NCBI GenBank assembly: GCA_039621445.1
Contig: CP154954.1
Span: 65,058,891 to 65,122,890 of the forward strand
Length of the DNA: 64,000 nt
Direction: 5' to 3'
Origin: Euglena gracilis
Lineage: Eukaryota > Euglenida > Euglenophyceae > Euglenales
Shown here: piece by piece, positions 12,441 to 26,408 of the stretch
How positions within the stretch are numbered: the stretch's first letter is position 1
Layout: each line of letters begins with the position of its first letter
Translations under genes and position numbers: made by a program
The notes under the pieces: model-generated
The model's input: the letters and a program-made list of their open reading frames with translations, nothing else
Database searches by the model: none
What the model was told of the DNA's origin: nothing

Positions 12441-15159
12441 GCTGGAGGTGCTTGAGGGGGGGGGGGGGGCAGGGAGCCACACGGAGCCTGGGAGGGCATT
12501 GGGGAAGGGGCACCAAGTGCAGGTGCAACGTCACAAATTGCAAAAGAAACAAAAGTCCATATGCGGAACAAAACGAACGCTGATGGGGGAGGAGGATTCA
12601 CGCAGACATGGATTTGCCTCCCATCGTCAGATATGACAGTTGGTGCATCAGGTTGCCCACCTTACAAGCAAAAAATGATGTTAATCGACGACAATAATGA
12701 TAAGAACAGTGATTGAAAAAAAAAACTGCAAAGAATGGTGTGGGTTGGTACTGCAGCCAGTGGCGGCCGTCCGCAGCACCAACCAAAATAGGGCGAATTG
12801 CTTTGCTTGGGTTAGAGCGAGCCTCGCCGAGCCACAAATGTTCGCAAATGCAAACACGTATGCGGAGGAATAACCATCTGCTCACAGCCATGGCAAGACG
12901 CGATGGGCCATAGCGTGATGAAATTCCTCCCATGGTCTGTTTGGAGGCTGGAATTTGAAGCATTTTTAACCCATTTGGGCTGTTTGAGGCTTCTGTCCAT
13001 GGTTCGCGTATGTCAACACACTTGAAACTCACTCGCTGGCACTTGCAAATCACTCACTGGCTAAATCGTTGACTGGCAAAGCGTGTGGGGGAGGTTGTGG
13101 TTTACCCATTTGTGATGGTTCTCCAATAATGCACGTCGGCACATGCACGCGTGCTGGGTGTGGGTGCCGGGTCTGGGCACTGGGAGAACACCTTGGGGTT
13201 CTGGTCCCTTTTCAAGGAAGCAACCGTTTCTGGGAGTTGAAAGCCAATGAGTTCAGACTTGTGGGAAATGGCGCAAAATGGGCTCTGGGATTCCCACTTT
13301 GCCATCTAGAGGGGTGGGGGACGGGCCGGGGAAATGAACCGGGACCGGGTGCCTCATGTGACGGGTCGGCACGCTGCTTTGGTTTGGGGTTGAACCTAAC
13401 ACCATTTCAAACAGTCAGCCTGCCACAACCAACATCTTGGAATAGAGGCTTCAATGCTGCAAAAAAATGTGAGATGTGTGTAAAATGCACTGCCATCCCA
13501 ATCCTGCAACGAACATAAACTAAAAGTAAAAAAGGTAAAAGCATTTCCAATTCTGTCACTCTCAACTAACTCTGGTCCAAATATTTATCCCTGACCTGTA
13601 TAGTGAAGCTTAGATGGGAGGCAGTGGAGCGTTACAGATCGGACCGCAAAGTACGAGACAAGGAGAAAGTGGAACGCAAGAATCACAAAATGAAACACCA
13701 ATGATCTCATCTCGGAATATGAACTAAAAAAACCGAAACACGAAAGAAAATCGGCGTTCACCAAATCAGTGAAAATCCTTCCTGAGGAGTGGGGGGTTCA
13801 CGTGCAGTTGAAATGACCCTGTTTCAGCAAACAGCAAAAAAAAAAGCAAACTGGTTATTGAGTTGAGTCAAGCTTAAAACCAGACGAGACAAAGGGATCA
13901 AAAAAGGAAGAGTGTGTAATCCTTGGCAGAGCTCAAGAAGAAGGAGTGCTCCAAGCAGCCGTCATCTGGTGCAGCACAGCATCAAATTGAATAAAAAAAA
14001 TTGACCATACTACTGTTTGCAGTGCACTTACATTGAAAGTTATAAACGTCCAGACAGCAAAAATGCAAAGCATTACCAAAACAATATGTATATTCATATA
14101 TGGCAGCAAGATTCTTAAAGCCCCCCGGGGGGGCTTTAGAATTTCCAGGGAGGATCCGACTTCCCAGGTCCGTCTTCGGGGGAAAGTTGGGTTATGATTT
14201 GGGATAAGATTAGGGTTCCAACCGGATTCCTGTCGGGAGGAACCGGAGCCCTTTTGAGGAATTTAGGGAGAAGCTCCGCCCCGTTTTGGAGAGAGTTAGG
14301 CAGAATTTGGCAGAATTTGGTAAGATTTCGCGAAAACACACCCCAAAAATCTTCCCCAACGGGGACCCTAACTTCCGGCCAAAATTTTTGTATGTCCTAA
14401 AAATGTACGTATGCATGCGTGCATGCATGCACACATGCATCTATGCATGCATACATGAATGTAAGTATGTATATACGCATGCACGCATGTATATAATAAA
14501 TGTGCACATGATTACACACAACACACACACACACAAAAATATCGGGACCCATGGGGATTACCCTGGAAGGAGTGCATCTGGGAACGAACGGCAACCTGAG
14601 CAACATTCTGTCGCATGGTCAATAAAGAAGGCCGTTCGCCCCCCCCTGCACATAAATAACAGGAAAGGCAGACACAGCACTGTATATGAGTGCGGCACGG
14701 CAGGGGCAGCCCCAGGGCCCGGACTGAGACAGGGCACGGCTGGCAACAATTTAATTGTGGCAAAACAAAAATGAACTGAAGAAATGGGAATAGGGAATCG
14801 GAGGGGACCACCCACCAGGCCCAGGAGGTGCTCCCCCACGGGTCAAAGCATACAAACACGAATATGCCCAACAGCAGGTCAAATTCTGATCCGTTGTTAT
14901 CCATGTTTTCCGTTTGGCGATGAGGGCAAATCCCTGGGACGATACTCACACCAGGACAACAAAGCCAGGCTCAGGAAGAAACCGCTTTTTTTGCATGAAC
15001 ATTTTTGTGGCACTCTCTTTTGTACGAACATTTTTGTGGCACTTTTTTTTGTATGAAAGAAATGTTTGTCGCGTTGGTTGTATCCAACAAAAAAAAAACA
15101 GCCAAAAAAACTGCAAATTATGGGAAGAAAATGAAAATATTGACCCCAAATTTGCCCTG

Positions 15160-15330
15160 GCCAGCCCTTTTCTGACCCACTATCAGCTTTGCCCATTTTT
15201 GCACCTTCAAAAATCTGTTGCCATCCAGCATTCCCTTTGGGCGGCTGCAAAATAAACAAAACTTGTCCATGGGGGCGGGAAGGGGTCCGAGGGCGGAAAA
15301 CGGGTGCTGGCTGGCTGCAACCCGGGGATG
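15160..15330. repeat. Dispersed repeat family F, copy 1
   Basis: This copy shares a module order with 18,990-19,165 and 36,285-36,475: a tgcccatttttg-like block, an aaaatctgttgccatcca-like block, a [20 protein letters not shown] block, then a gctggctggctg-type end. The copies are diverged, which suggests an old interspersed family. Confidence 0.55.
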
Positions 15331-15854
15331 CGACGCCCTGACTGGAGTATTCAATTTGTGGCAATGAAAATTGTCCCGCTCTCCGTGGACCTTTCATGAA
15401 CCACTTGTGGGGGACATAAAATGGTGCGGTGGCCAATGTTACAAAACAGGACGGTCCTGTTGCCATGCAGAATGACGATCCGGCTCTGGGTGTGGGCCAC
15501 ACTGGAAATCTCAGGCTAAAGCTCAGTCACATCAAGATTTAGGTCACTTATCACTGATTCATTGCTTCCCTTCATGGAACGGAGGCAAACGCCTGCTAGG
15601 ATCCCCAAGGCGTGAATGGCGAAACTGGGCGTGAATGGCGAAACTGGGCTCAAATCCCGCAGACTTGTGTGCGCGCATGCATCCCCACGGCCTCAAACGC
15701 CCAAACGCAAGCCTATCGATGGAAATGCACACACAATGTCTCCATGCAAGCAAGCAGGCGGAGGGCATACACACACAGACACGTTTCCAAAATAAACAGA
15801 ACAGACGGTCACCAGACCACCCGCTGAGATCCGCACCCCCCCCCCCGGGTAACT

Positions 15855-16080
15855 GTCACCTGACAGGTTGGCCCGTACCAAGGACCCTGACAGTTTCCCG
15901 GCCAAAACCCTGAAAGTTTCCCGGCCGGGACCCTGACAGTTTCCCGGGTAGGGCATTTCAAGGGGAAATCAATGAAAATTGACCCTGACAGGTTGGCCGG
16001 GGACCCTGACAACTTCCTATACTGACAGCTTGGCCGGTACCGCGGACCCTGACAGGTTCTTGGGAATGACTGTTTCCCGG
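15855..16080. repeat. CCTGACA-type simple interspersed repeats
   Basis: Repeated short modules such as accctgacagtttcccgg and ctgacaggttggccgg occur here at 20-40 bp spacing. The same modules appear at 19,255-19,440 and 21,185-21,250, and in weaker form near 8,460-8,510 and 61,330-61,380. This copy lies just 3' of the last recognised cyclase exon. Confidence 0.55.
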
Positions 16081-16109
16081 GGGGGGGGGGGGTATGAGGT
16101 AGGTACGCG

Positions 16110-16233
16110 GGAATCGAGCACGCAGCGCCGGCCCCCTCGGCAGCGCGGTTGGGCCCAGCAGGTGGCGCAGGGTGGCCACGTCCTGCGGCGACATCTGCGC
16201 GGCGTGGGCGGCCTCAATCCGGCGCACACAGTC
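16110..16233 (-). CDS. Receptor cyclase exon 33 (probable): C-terminal helix
   Basis: It encodes DCVRRIEAAHAAQMSPQDVA followed by TLRHLLGPTALP, a helical GC-rich stretch whose phase fits exon 32. The upstream edge uses the only AG nearby (gtgcag). The 3' edge near 16,110 is approximate, no stop codon is assigned, and the gene may continue. Confidence 0.5.
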
Positions 16234-19200
16234 CTGCACCGCGCGGCGCCGCCCCCCGTCGGGCGAGGGGCCGGGCGGTGGGTCGCAATCCACCCGATGA
16301 CCCCAAATGAAATGAAGCCCGCCTCCCCAGCCGGGCTCCTTGATTTTACGACCGAATGCAAAACCCTCCCTTTCTGAAAGAGATGTATAAAAAGAAGAGA
16401 AATAAAAACTGAAATGTATTTTGGCAAAATTCCACGGCTTTCCATCATACCTCCCCCCCTTGCCTGAGCACCGGAAAAGATGGGTAAGAACTGGGGGGGG
16501 TGCTTAATTTGCCAAATGTGGGTAAGAACCAGGGAGGTGGTGCTGGAGACAAGGGGGATACTTTTGAGTGCAAAAAAAAAAAATTCCGGCGCTTCGCACC
16601 GAAAAGGAAAAATTTTCTTTTTTGATGGTTCTCTGTTGCACTCACAGGCACTTGAATGCAAAAATCAATAATATCGCAGACCAGGCATCAGGAATTTCCA
16701 AACTTTCGAAATTGTCGAGAAATTTCCCTTAAAAACGCACACAAAATAAGCCTCCCCGAGAAGATGACTTTTAAAAACATTGGTAACAACAGAGTGGTGC
16801 AGGGTGGTGCTTAGACAAGGGGGTTTAAACAAGGGGGGAGGAAATTTTTTTGAAAGTGTGATTTTTGGAAAGTTTCAATCTCAAGCGTCCAAAATTAGTG
16901 TTATTTTTGGTGTTAGTTAGTGTCAGATGGTATGAAATTTTGTTGTGCCATGTTGCGATCATTTAGAAATCCAAACTTGGGGTCAAAAATTTAAACCCCT
17001 AAGGGGACTTAACTGATGGGCGAGAAAAAAGATGCCAGTTCGCTTGATCTCCTATCTGTGCAGGCTGGAGGGCGCTCACATCCGAATGCTCCTGGGCATG
17101 GCACCCCTGGAGCGGAGCCAAAAGCGCTGGGGTCAGAAAACGCCCATTGTTCTTGCCAGTTGCCTCAGGCGCACCCCCACCCCTGTTATCCCCGGGACAC
17201 CCCCCAGGGAGGATTGCCACCCGAAGGGCAGGGGGTACCTGCCAGAGAAATTCAGCCCAGCAGCTGGGCCGCCGCATTTCACTTCCCAGCAACCATTGCG
17301 CCGACTTCCGGCAGCGGTGCGAGGCCGGGTTCGGCAGCCATGTGCGGCCCACCCACCCCCTGCCGTGGGCGAGGAGGAACACCTCCTCGAGCAGCCGCCC
17401 GCCGTACTCGTTCTTGTCCTTGGTCTCCATCGTCTGGATTTGGTACATCCACTCGTTCGGCCCCAAGCTCCGTTGGCGGTGAATGTGGCTGCAGGAGCGC
17501 CGGCAGAAAGACGGCAGAAAAAAGACGAGTCCTAAATCACTGTCACATTAGCGGGTATTGGAAAACAGGTCATCGGGTAGGGCTGTTTCCCGGGGAACAC
17601 CCCCCTTAGATGCACTTTGGAACACCCCCCCCCGACTCCCCCGGAATGCGTCACCGAAACGTCAGCCCATACCTGCCTCCTCCATGAAAAACCATCATAT
17701 GTGTTGTCTGCGCCGGACATGGGATGGCATGTTCTTGATGGCGGCTCTTTGGCAGAGTCCAAAGATTGGGCCTCTGCCGGAAACAATGCAAGAGGGCAAC
17801 GGAAGGGGGAGCCAGCGGTGCTTGGCCGTGCTGGCCTTGCGGACCGCGACCGGCTCCCACAGCAGAACGTCGTGGTGCCACAGCCGGGGGAAGCAGCTGA
17901 TGGCGTACCGCACCTGTGGCGAACAGGGGGGGGAGGGCTGTACGGGAAGGCCTGGTGGGGGGGGGAGGGGGGGTCGACCCCCCCCGCCCACCACAGCATT
18001 TTCACATATTTTCTTTTTGCACCCGGCGTCGAAGGCGCCGGGAAAAAATATTTGGGGTTGAAAACTGGTGCTCCCGGAAAGACGGGAGGAGGTGGTGAGG
18101 GGGGGTCGAACCCCCACCCACCATGAAGGGGGTGGGGTGGGGTGGTCGACCCCCCCACCCTGGTTTTTTGGTCGGTTCCCGTACTGTCCTGGGAGGGGGG
18201 GTTACCCCTCTCCCTCAGGGGCTCCATCCTGTTCAAAAAAAAAAGCACCAGAAATGGTTGGGCTTTAACCCACCCCCAAAAATTGGCCAAATTGTTTTGA
18301 AAAGCGACAAACAATATGTGAAATATACACTTCCCGGACATATTAAAAATCGACAATTCCCTTTCCCGTTCCAGGGGTGTGTTCCAAGGGTTCCACTTCA
18401 CTTCCCTACTCCAGGGGTGTGGGGGTATGGACCCCTAACACAAAACCGCCACTCATTTAAAACGCTGGCTGAGTAGCCTGGGGAGGGCGAAGGGTGCTGT
18501 CATCCCACAGAAATTTTTGAAACTCTGCAAACTCCTCGGGCAACAAGGCTGGCACAAATCCTGAAAATAAGGCGTGGAACTATTGGGGAAACTTGGCCAA
18601 TGACACTTACCCTCAGAAAAATGACAGTAACCCCAAATGGCCAAATTGGATGAAAGTTCATGTCGATTACAGTTGCTGAGAATTACAGCGCACCGTTTGG
18701 CAGAGCTTAGCAAGCTTACCACCGAGAGAATTTACAAACGTTGGTGATGCGTAGGAAGGCGACCATTGTGTCAGCAACAGTCACAGAAAACGCTGGTAAT
18801 GAACCAAACTCCCAAACAAATTACGGGTCGTGGCGACGGTCCTCTCTCAGACACATTGGGGGGCGTTGCTGAGCGAGGGGGTGGGTTCCAGCTCGCCGCC
18901 TGGAAATTTTGGGCTGGTTGCTGGTTGCTGGTTGACAAAATGCCCTGCTGGAACTGGGGCGGGCTGGGGGTCAAACCACGTACCAAAAAGTCGAAACTCT
19001 GAATTATGCAAAAAAAACAGTGCGACCCATTTTTGCACCCCCCCGACAAAAATTTCGTCACTGTCCAGCTGCCCTGCAAGTGGCTGCAGAAAATAAATAA
19101 TAAATTTGTCGATGGTGGAGAGGGGGCCAAGGGCTGGAAAAAGGCTGCTGGCTGGCTGGACCCTCCAGACGAGGCCCGCTTCACCTTAAGCGTGCACACT

Positions 19201-22200
19201 CCTGTGGCACATTTTGGGACGGTGATACCCGCCCAGTGGGAAGTTGTTAAGGTCCCTGTCATTCGCCAACCTGTCAGGTGACAACTTCCTGTGGCAGGCT
19301 GGTCGGTATGCAGTTCCAGGGGACGACCGTCACATGGAAGTTCGACGAATTTTGCCCTGATAGGCTGGCGGGCACTGGGGACCCCGACAGCTCCCCAGGT
19401 GGGGTGGGACCCTGACAGACTCCCAGGCGAGACAGTTTGCCATGATGGGGGGGGGGGTCCGTTGCCAGCCCAAGCGAAAAGCTTTGTTCAGTGGTCGCAG
19501 AGGTGGAGTCCCGGCCACACCTCGTGCTGCACCGCGTTGGAGATCAGCACAGAGCAGCCCACCGGGATGGCGAGCTCTCGGTCGCAGAGGAATACCAGAA
19601 GGGGGGGCATCAACCGATTGATTGCAGCCGCAGGCTCGCAAGAAACTGCATGCGAATGCAGATAATTGCAGAACGCTGTGAGAAAAAATTGTGTGAAGAT
19701 TGCAGAACATTGCACGAAAACTGTGGGAAACAATTTTCAACCCCCCTCAGTTATTGCCTGGACCAGCGATAAAAGTCCCGACGCATGCCACCACTTAAAG
19801 GTGCTTGCTGGGAGAAAAGCACCACCAAAGAACGTATCCCTGTTTTTGTGCGCTTACTGCCTTCAAATTTTCTTCTTTTTCTTCTTTATTTTCTTCTAAT
19901 TTGGTGTGCGTTTCATTTCCCCTCAGCCCTTTAACAATAATTAGCGCAGTTTGGGGTTATTGGTGGGGAAGGGTTGGTGATTCACCGGACTACGGCACCC
20001 AGAATGTATTCTGCCAAAAAAGCAACCGCCCATACCCAACTGGGTGGTGTGGAGGCAGTCAGAAGTGGTGTGGAGGCAGAACCCAGGGATGACAGTTGCA
20101 CTGGGGGGGATATCAATGTAAAAAAAAAATGCAATGTAAAAAACGCAAAAAATGCAAATTATTCAACTTGCATATCCCCCCCCCTGGTTGCACGCACAGT
20201 TGCCTGTGGCCCCCCCGACCCTGCGACCTGCCCCACCGGGCTGCGGGAGCCCCCTGCCCGCACCGCCACGTCGACAGCCAGGGCCACCTCGCGCCCACCG
20301 ACCACGAAGAACCGCTGCCCGGCGGCGCTGACGGTGGCGACGTGGCACAGACCATGCCCCATGCCGATGAGGAGGCGGGCGCAGGGCTCAGGCGGCCCCC
20401 TTCGGACGTCCGCTGAGGCCCTCCGCAAACCATCAACCCACCCAACACCCAGGGCGGGGGGTGGGGCGAGTCAAAACTGACCCGACAACTTGTTTTGAAT
20501 ACCCACCCACGCACTGCCGTCCCTCCCCCAACCCACTTGGGGTCCAGCAGCTCTTGGGCCCATCCCTGGACCTCCACCAGGCGTCTTTTCAAGCGCCGGG
20601 AACCCCCCCACTCTCAAATTTCTGGCCCAAACCCGTCACCCCAAAACCCATCCATCCTCATGGACACCAATTGAAATAAATAATAAACCTGTGGAGGGAC
20701 CACCACCTCCTTCATTTCGCGGCGGCGGGTGGGGTGACGGGGTGGCAAAATTTGTTTGTTTATGGGAAATTGTCCAAAATGTTGCACGGATAAAGCCCAA
20801 TCTCCTGCAACGCCGCCGATAATATGTTGATCGGGGGCATGAGTGGTTGGACAACCCCTTTCAAGCCAACTGTCACCAGCTGGCTGAAGCAGCGTTTTTG
20901 TCAGGCGATGAATGGATGGGGGGAAGGCATATGAGAAAGCTTGAGCAGCAAGGCAAGTTGGATGGGGGACGGGAACGTCGTGGGACAAAGCCCCCCCCCC
21001 CCGCCATCCGCCCTGGATGGAATCCAACCTGGACGTCGGGGGGCAGCACACTTCCTGTCGTCCCAGAGTTGCAGGGGGGGGGGGGCCACCAGGCAAGCAG
21101 GCTTCCATCCCCATCCAAAACGACACAGCTGCATGCGGGGAATTCCTTAAAAAGACCCCGGGGGTCCAGCCGGCATGGTCCAACCTGCCATGATAGGAAG
21201 TTGTCAGGAGAAGGTGTCAGGGTCCCCGGCAGTCGACCTGTCCGGTGACAGAGTGGTCTAATTTCGTGGTTGCCCTCAACCCCCCTCAAAGTGGCCACCC
21301 GCTGGGCACTGTGGGACCCCAAACTGGCCACTCTGGGGGGGGAGGTGGACTGTTGGAAAAAGGTGTTGGCTGGAAAAAAAAGGCGCTGGCTGGACACCCC
21401 CCCCCGGCCCCCAAGGGGATGGGGGTCCGGGGGGGGGGGGTACTTCTGCTGGGCTGGACCCAGCGGGTACCCCCCCAAAAAACAGGTTAAGAAGCACAAA
21501 TCCAGCTGGATCGGACGTTTATTGCCAAAAAAATTGGGGGAAACCCCCCCAAAACCCAAAGGTTCATTTTTGACCCCTGTTTTCGGTCCAGCCCGGCTTT
21601 GCCAGGCTGCGAAACTTGACTGCCGCTCGACCCCCCCCCGTGGGACCTGTCGCCCAGGTGAAAACAAAGCGCTTGCTGGGGGAAGAGCGGCCTCTGGTCT
21701 AAGAAATTCCCTGGCTGTGTGGCTGGTGTGGCAAACTGACCCCCCAGTGCCGAGTTTTCAGGTTAATAGACCCACCCTGCCCACCACAGGTCGCACAGGA
21801 GTCCCATCGGTGGAAAGCTGCACAACAGCTGGGTTGATTGCACGCACTTGTACTTCATTTTGCAAAAATATGATGGAAATTTGACCTAAAATGGAACATG
21901 AAAGGTCGTGTTTTCTTGATAATCTTGTGGAAAAACATTCGCATGGGAGGAAAAATTTTGATGCAAAAATGCAAAAAAAATATCCATGTGCGTTGGTGCT
22001 TTATTTCATCCAAACGGGCAAACAATGGGGGCTATTGGTGGACCAGGGACGCAGACAGGCAGACTCCTGAATAACTTCCTGACTTCCTGATGACAAGCAA
22101 CCCTCGCGCGATGAAGACAACAGGCACACGCAAAAAAAATGAGAATCATGCAAAAAAAACCACAAAAAGTACAACACCGACATATCGCCCACCTTGGTCC

Positions 22201-25200
22201 CGTACAGCCCAGGTCGTTGCGGAGAGCTCCATCGCCAGCTTGGCCGCCTTCAGCGGCGCACCGCCAGTGCTCAGCGAGACGTTCCAGTGCACGGCGACGC
22301 TGTCGACGGTCACGCGATCGATGGTGGCGCCGTGGGCCTTCGCCAGGGTCACGATGTGGGCGGCGGCGGCGGTGAGGTGCGGCACGGCGGTGCGCAGGTC
22401 GGCGTGGGCGGGGAAGTCGAACTTGGCGCAGAGGTACGTGCGGGGCCGGGGGCCCGTGGCTCGGTGGAAGGGGCTTTCCCACCGCCCAGGGCATCACACA
22501 GGGGGGGAGGGGGGCAGGGTATGGTGGGCGTATTGACAGGAAGCTGTCGTCCCCTCACCGGCGTCGCATCAGGCGCCAATGTGAGCATGCCACATGATTA
22601 GGATTGGCCGTGGCCCTCTGGAGAAGGGCCCTCCTGATCAGGGATGAAATACACTCATGGGAGTGTTGGTGAATGGGCAGGGCGACTGTTGCGTGTCTGT
22701 TTGCGTGTTCATTATTTTATGTCCATATGTATATGTGATGGACATCTACATGATGTAATATATGTACATATGATTGTGTCGTGTATGTATTGTGTGTGAA
22801 AATATCCCTATAAACATTGCACAATATAAATCTAGATGTACATCACATACACGTATGGACATAAAAAAATGAACAGACAAACAGACAACACACGTCACAC
22901 AGCAACAACACACGTCTCCCACATACAAGAAAAACGGACATCAAAAAGCAGAATGTCGCACGCGCACACACACCTAACCCACATGTGCACACAGATACAC
23001 AAATGTGAAGTGACACGGGACACCACACAGGTGCGGCACTCTCGATCAGGCCGTGAGAGGACGCTGCCCTTCTTGGAAGGCTGCACCCGGTTTCCGCGGC
23101 CTGCCTTGTGGCCGGAGGACGCCTCGGAGAGGCCGGTAGACTGCCTGCTGAGGCGGGTCTTCTGGCGGGGGAGGTCCGTGGACTGCCGGCTGAGGCGGGT
23201 CGTTTGGCGGGGGAGCTCGGGCTCTGGGCCCTGCTGAAGATGCGGCGGGCGGGCAGAGCAGTCAATCGATGTGAAGCAGTGTTTTGTGTCCATAAAAATC
23301 CGAAAAAAATATATATAATCATGCATATATATGTGTGGCAACCATATTCTAAACCCCCCAGGGTGGGCCATTTGAATATCTGGGGGGGGGGAGTCGTATG
23401 GGGTGACCCAGGTCCAACTTTCCGACTTGGGAAAAGTGCGGTTTCGGGAAACCGGCGGCGGATCCGGGGAGAGTAGGTCCTTAATTTTGGGAATAGGTTA
23501 GGATCAGGTTCGGAGCGCCGAAAAAAAAAACTGGCCATTTTTGGGGACCAAGTAGGCCGCGGCCTAAGAAGTTAGTTCCCGTTTTCGAAAGATTTTTCAA
23601 ACCGCATTTTGCATAAAAAATTCCCCAAATTTGGCCTGAATACAAGCTGCAACCTAACCTCTCCCTGACTTTCCAAAAAAAAAAAGGGAGCCCGATGGGA
23701 CGCTGCTCGGAACCCTAACCCGATCCCCATCAACAGCCCCGACTTTCCCCGAAGGTCGGACCCGGGTCACCCCATATGACCCCCACTCTGAACGGCCCCC
23801 CTAGTGGGGGGGGTGTTTTGAATGTGGCAGCCATATGTACATGTATGTATGTGTATAATGTCACAATGGTTCAATAATGGTACAATGCTATAATATATAT
23901 CATATATTGTAAATTATAAATGCAAACCATTGACATTAATAAAAATACATACAGAAAACATAGATGAGCGATGTGAGAAACCATAAACTGAAACTGATAA
24001 AGCAGATGGATAAAACTAATGAGAAATGATATGTGTGTGCATATATGTGAATATGAATATTCATAATCTGCCAGTACATACATATTAAAAATATATACTA
24101 TATACTATAACTATACTCTATATAACTACTATACTATAACTAAACTAGCTAACTAACTAACTACTACTAACTATATACGATAACTATAACTATAACTATA
24201 TACTAACTAACTAACTAACTACTACTAACTATATACTATAACTATATACTTTATAACTATATAACTCTATCTACTATATAAATATATATGTACTAAACAC
24301 ACAAGACGATGGATAAATGGAGGTAACTTGTTGTTGTTCGTGCAGTTACTTCACCCCTTCAGCAGCCCAGGCACTGTGACTTGCACAATTCGATGTGCTA
24401 GTTGATCCTCTTGTGCATGATCAAAATCAGTTCACACACATGGAGGAAAGGCAGTGTTCTGTGCTTCCGAACGTTTTCACGCATTAATGCGGGGCATTAT
24501 AAAGCATGGACCCACATGGACTTTGCGGCATACATTGGGCCCGGAGGGGGGATCAATTTTCACTCTTCCAGAAACTAGTCACTCACTTTCTTCCCCCGAA
24601 AAACCAGTCAGTCACAACCCCTGGGGGGGGGGGGGGGTCGGCACTTTGGAATCCAATGGAAATGAGCACAAACGTGAAAAAATATTTTCCCTGGTCACTT
24701 AAATGGGTTTTGTCCCCCCCCCTGGGGAGAGGATCTGGTCCAAAAAGCCGTCAGTCAATCCAAAAAAAAACCAGTCACCCGTCCCGGGGAGTGGGGGGGT
24801 TCGGCCAGTGACGAAGTGATTGTTTCCATTGTACTTGTTTCCATTGCAACCTTCACTGAATGAGAAAGCATTACTGCGCTATCATAACAAAATGACTGCA
24901 CTTCCAAAAATCATTTATTTCATTTATTTTTTCATTTCATTTCATTTGTGTCATTCACGAGATGCCCAATGGGGCCCAGGCCAAGGGTGCTGCTGGATGG
25001 GCCAGGCAGAATCGTGGAGGATGCTGACGAGATGGTCACAGCTGGGCCGTGTACCTTGTACCGTCAAAATTGTTCCGTGTACCGTGAAGCCGATAACATG
25101 GCTATCGGCTTCGGTGACAAACATAGCCCAGAAGGCGGCACCAAAACGAAGCAGAAAAATGATTTCCTGTGCACATTATGCCAAGTGTGGGCGGCCGACC

Positions 25201-26354
25201 CCCGTCACCATGCCTTGCATGTTGTGCAGGTGTCTGAAATGGCGGGACGAGTGAGAGGGAAGGGGTGGGACGGAAGAGGTATGATGCTCATCATTGATGC
25301 ATTTCAAGCCTGGGCCCAAGCAACGCGTCGACGTTGGTGGATTTTCGGGGTTTTACAGCCATGCTACTGATTACGTGCCGGGGGAAGGGGGGCAATTTGA
25401 CCTATGTCCCCCCAAAGCAGGGGGGGGGGGGAATATGCAACCAGGCTCCTCAAAATACGCAAATGCAAAAAAAGTGCAAAAATGTGCAAAAAATGCAAAA
25501 AAAATGCAAGTTCTGTATAAATTCCTTTAGGAGTTCCCCGGGGCTGTACACTGTCCCATTGGAGAGGACTTAGAAAAACTTGACTTGCTCCAAAAATACA
25601 ACACTAAAGGAAACTGTACTTCAAACTTGTGAAGTGATTGGTTGGTTTACTGGTTGCATCCACTTATATTTTATTATGCAACTACTGCTTATGTGAAATT
25701 GGTCCAAACCGTCAGGTATGCAACCTCCAGTTGTCTGAAAGTGGAGCAATTTGCCTGTGCAAATGCCCGAACAAAACTGAAAAGGAAAAATATGCAAAAA
25801 AAATTCAAAAATATAACTTTTCACAAATTTTTCATTTCAAAAAAATGCAAATTTTCACGATTTTCAATGATGCAAAAAAATGCAAATCATGCAATTTGCA
25901 TATTTCCCCCCCACTGTCCAAAGGAATTAATTTCCATTTGCGCACCAGCCCAAAGTCATGCATGGCTGTTGAAAACAAACCACGCCTCTCAGTCCAAAGC
26001 TGAACACGGGTGGGGTTCACTGAAGGTTCCAAGATCCAAAAACCAGGCACTCACCCCTCTGAGGTTGATCGTTACAACAAAAAACAGTCGCTTGGTTGGG
26101 ACCTTTCCGTTGGGCGGAGAGCCGTCGCCGTAATCGTCGCCGTTGTCGGAGTTGCTGTCGTCGTCCTTGTCTCCAGTGTGGCTCTCCTGCAGGTGCGCCA
26201 TCACCTGGTCCGGGATGAAGGGCTGGGATGGGGAGCCGCGGCAGGGCTGCCTGCAACAAACGCAAAACACACACAACAAAACACACACATGATATACACA
26301 TAACGACACAACACAACGGAACACGTCAGACAGAACAACACCCAATGCACACAT

Positions 26355-26408
<54 letters not shown>

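Larger units (their letters stand above)
5725..16100. other. Long stretch without a defensible exon
   Basis: Between the visible SPFH exon and the last cyclase exon I see a tandem duplication (6.05-6.95 kb), MITE-like elements (7.18-7.62 and perhaps 10.42-10.60 kb), GTCGGGATTT repeats (12.3-12.44 kb), an imperfect foldback of tggccac-type motifs (11.3-11.9 kb) and a copy of a dispersed repeat (15.16-15.33 kb). The 5' exons of the SPFH gene and the 3' end of the cyclase gene must lie here or very near. A GC-rich patch at 10.79-10.99 kb could be one of them, but no family match was visible. Confidence 0.5.

Noticed and set aside
12598-13053. Minus ORF of 151 residues in mostly unique sequence
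   Set aside because: No family resemblance, no convincing splice context or codon bias. Left unassigned, though a missing SPFH or cyclase exon here is possible.
19521-19574. Resemblance to a cytochrome P450 strand (IPVG..VLIS...H..W)
   Set aside because: Position, strand and splice phase fit the cyclase domain between exons 29 and 31, and no heme-binding Cys motif is nearby.
24070-24300. AT-rich tandem region as a replication origin or centromere
   Set aside because: Only low-complexity CTAA/TA repeats inside a gene intron; nothing specific supports either role.
24820-25370. + strand ORFs of 140-144 residues
   Set aside because: Opposite strand to the cyclase gene, inside its intron, no recognisable motif, and both frames compete over the same DNA.
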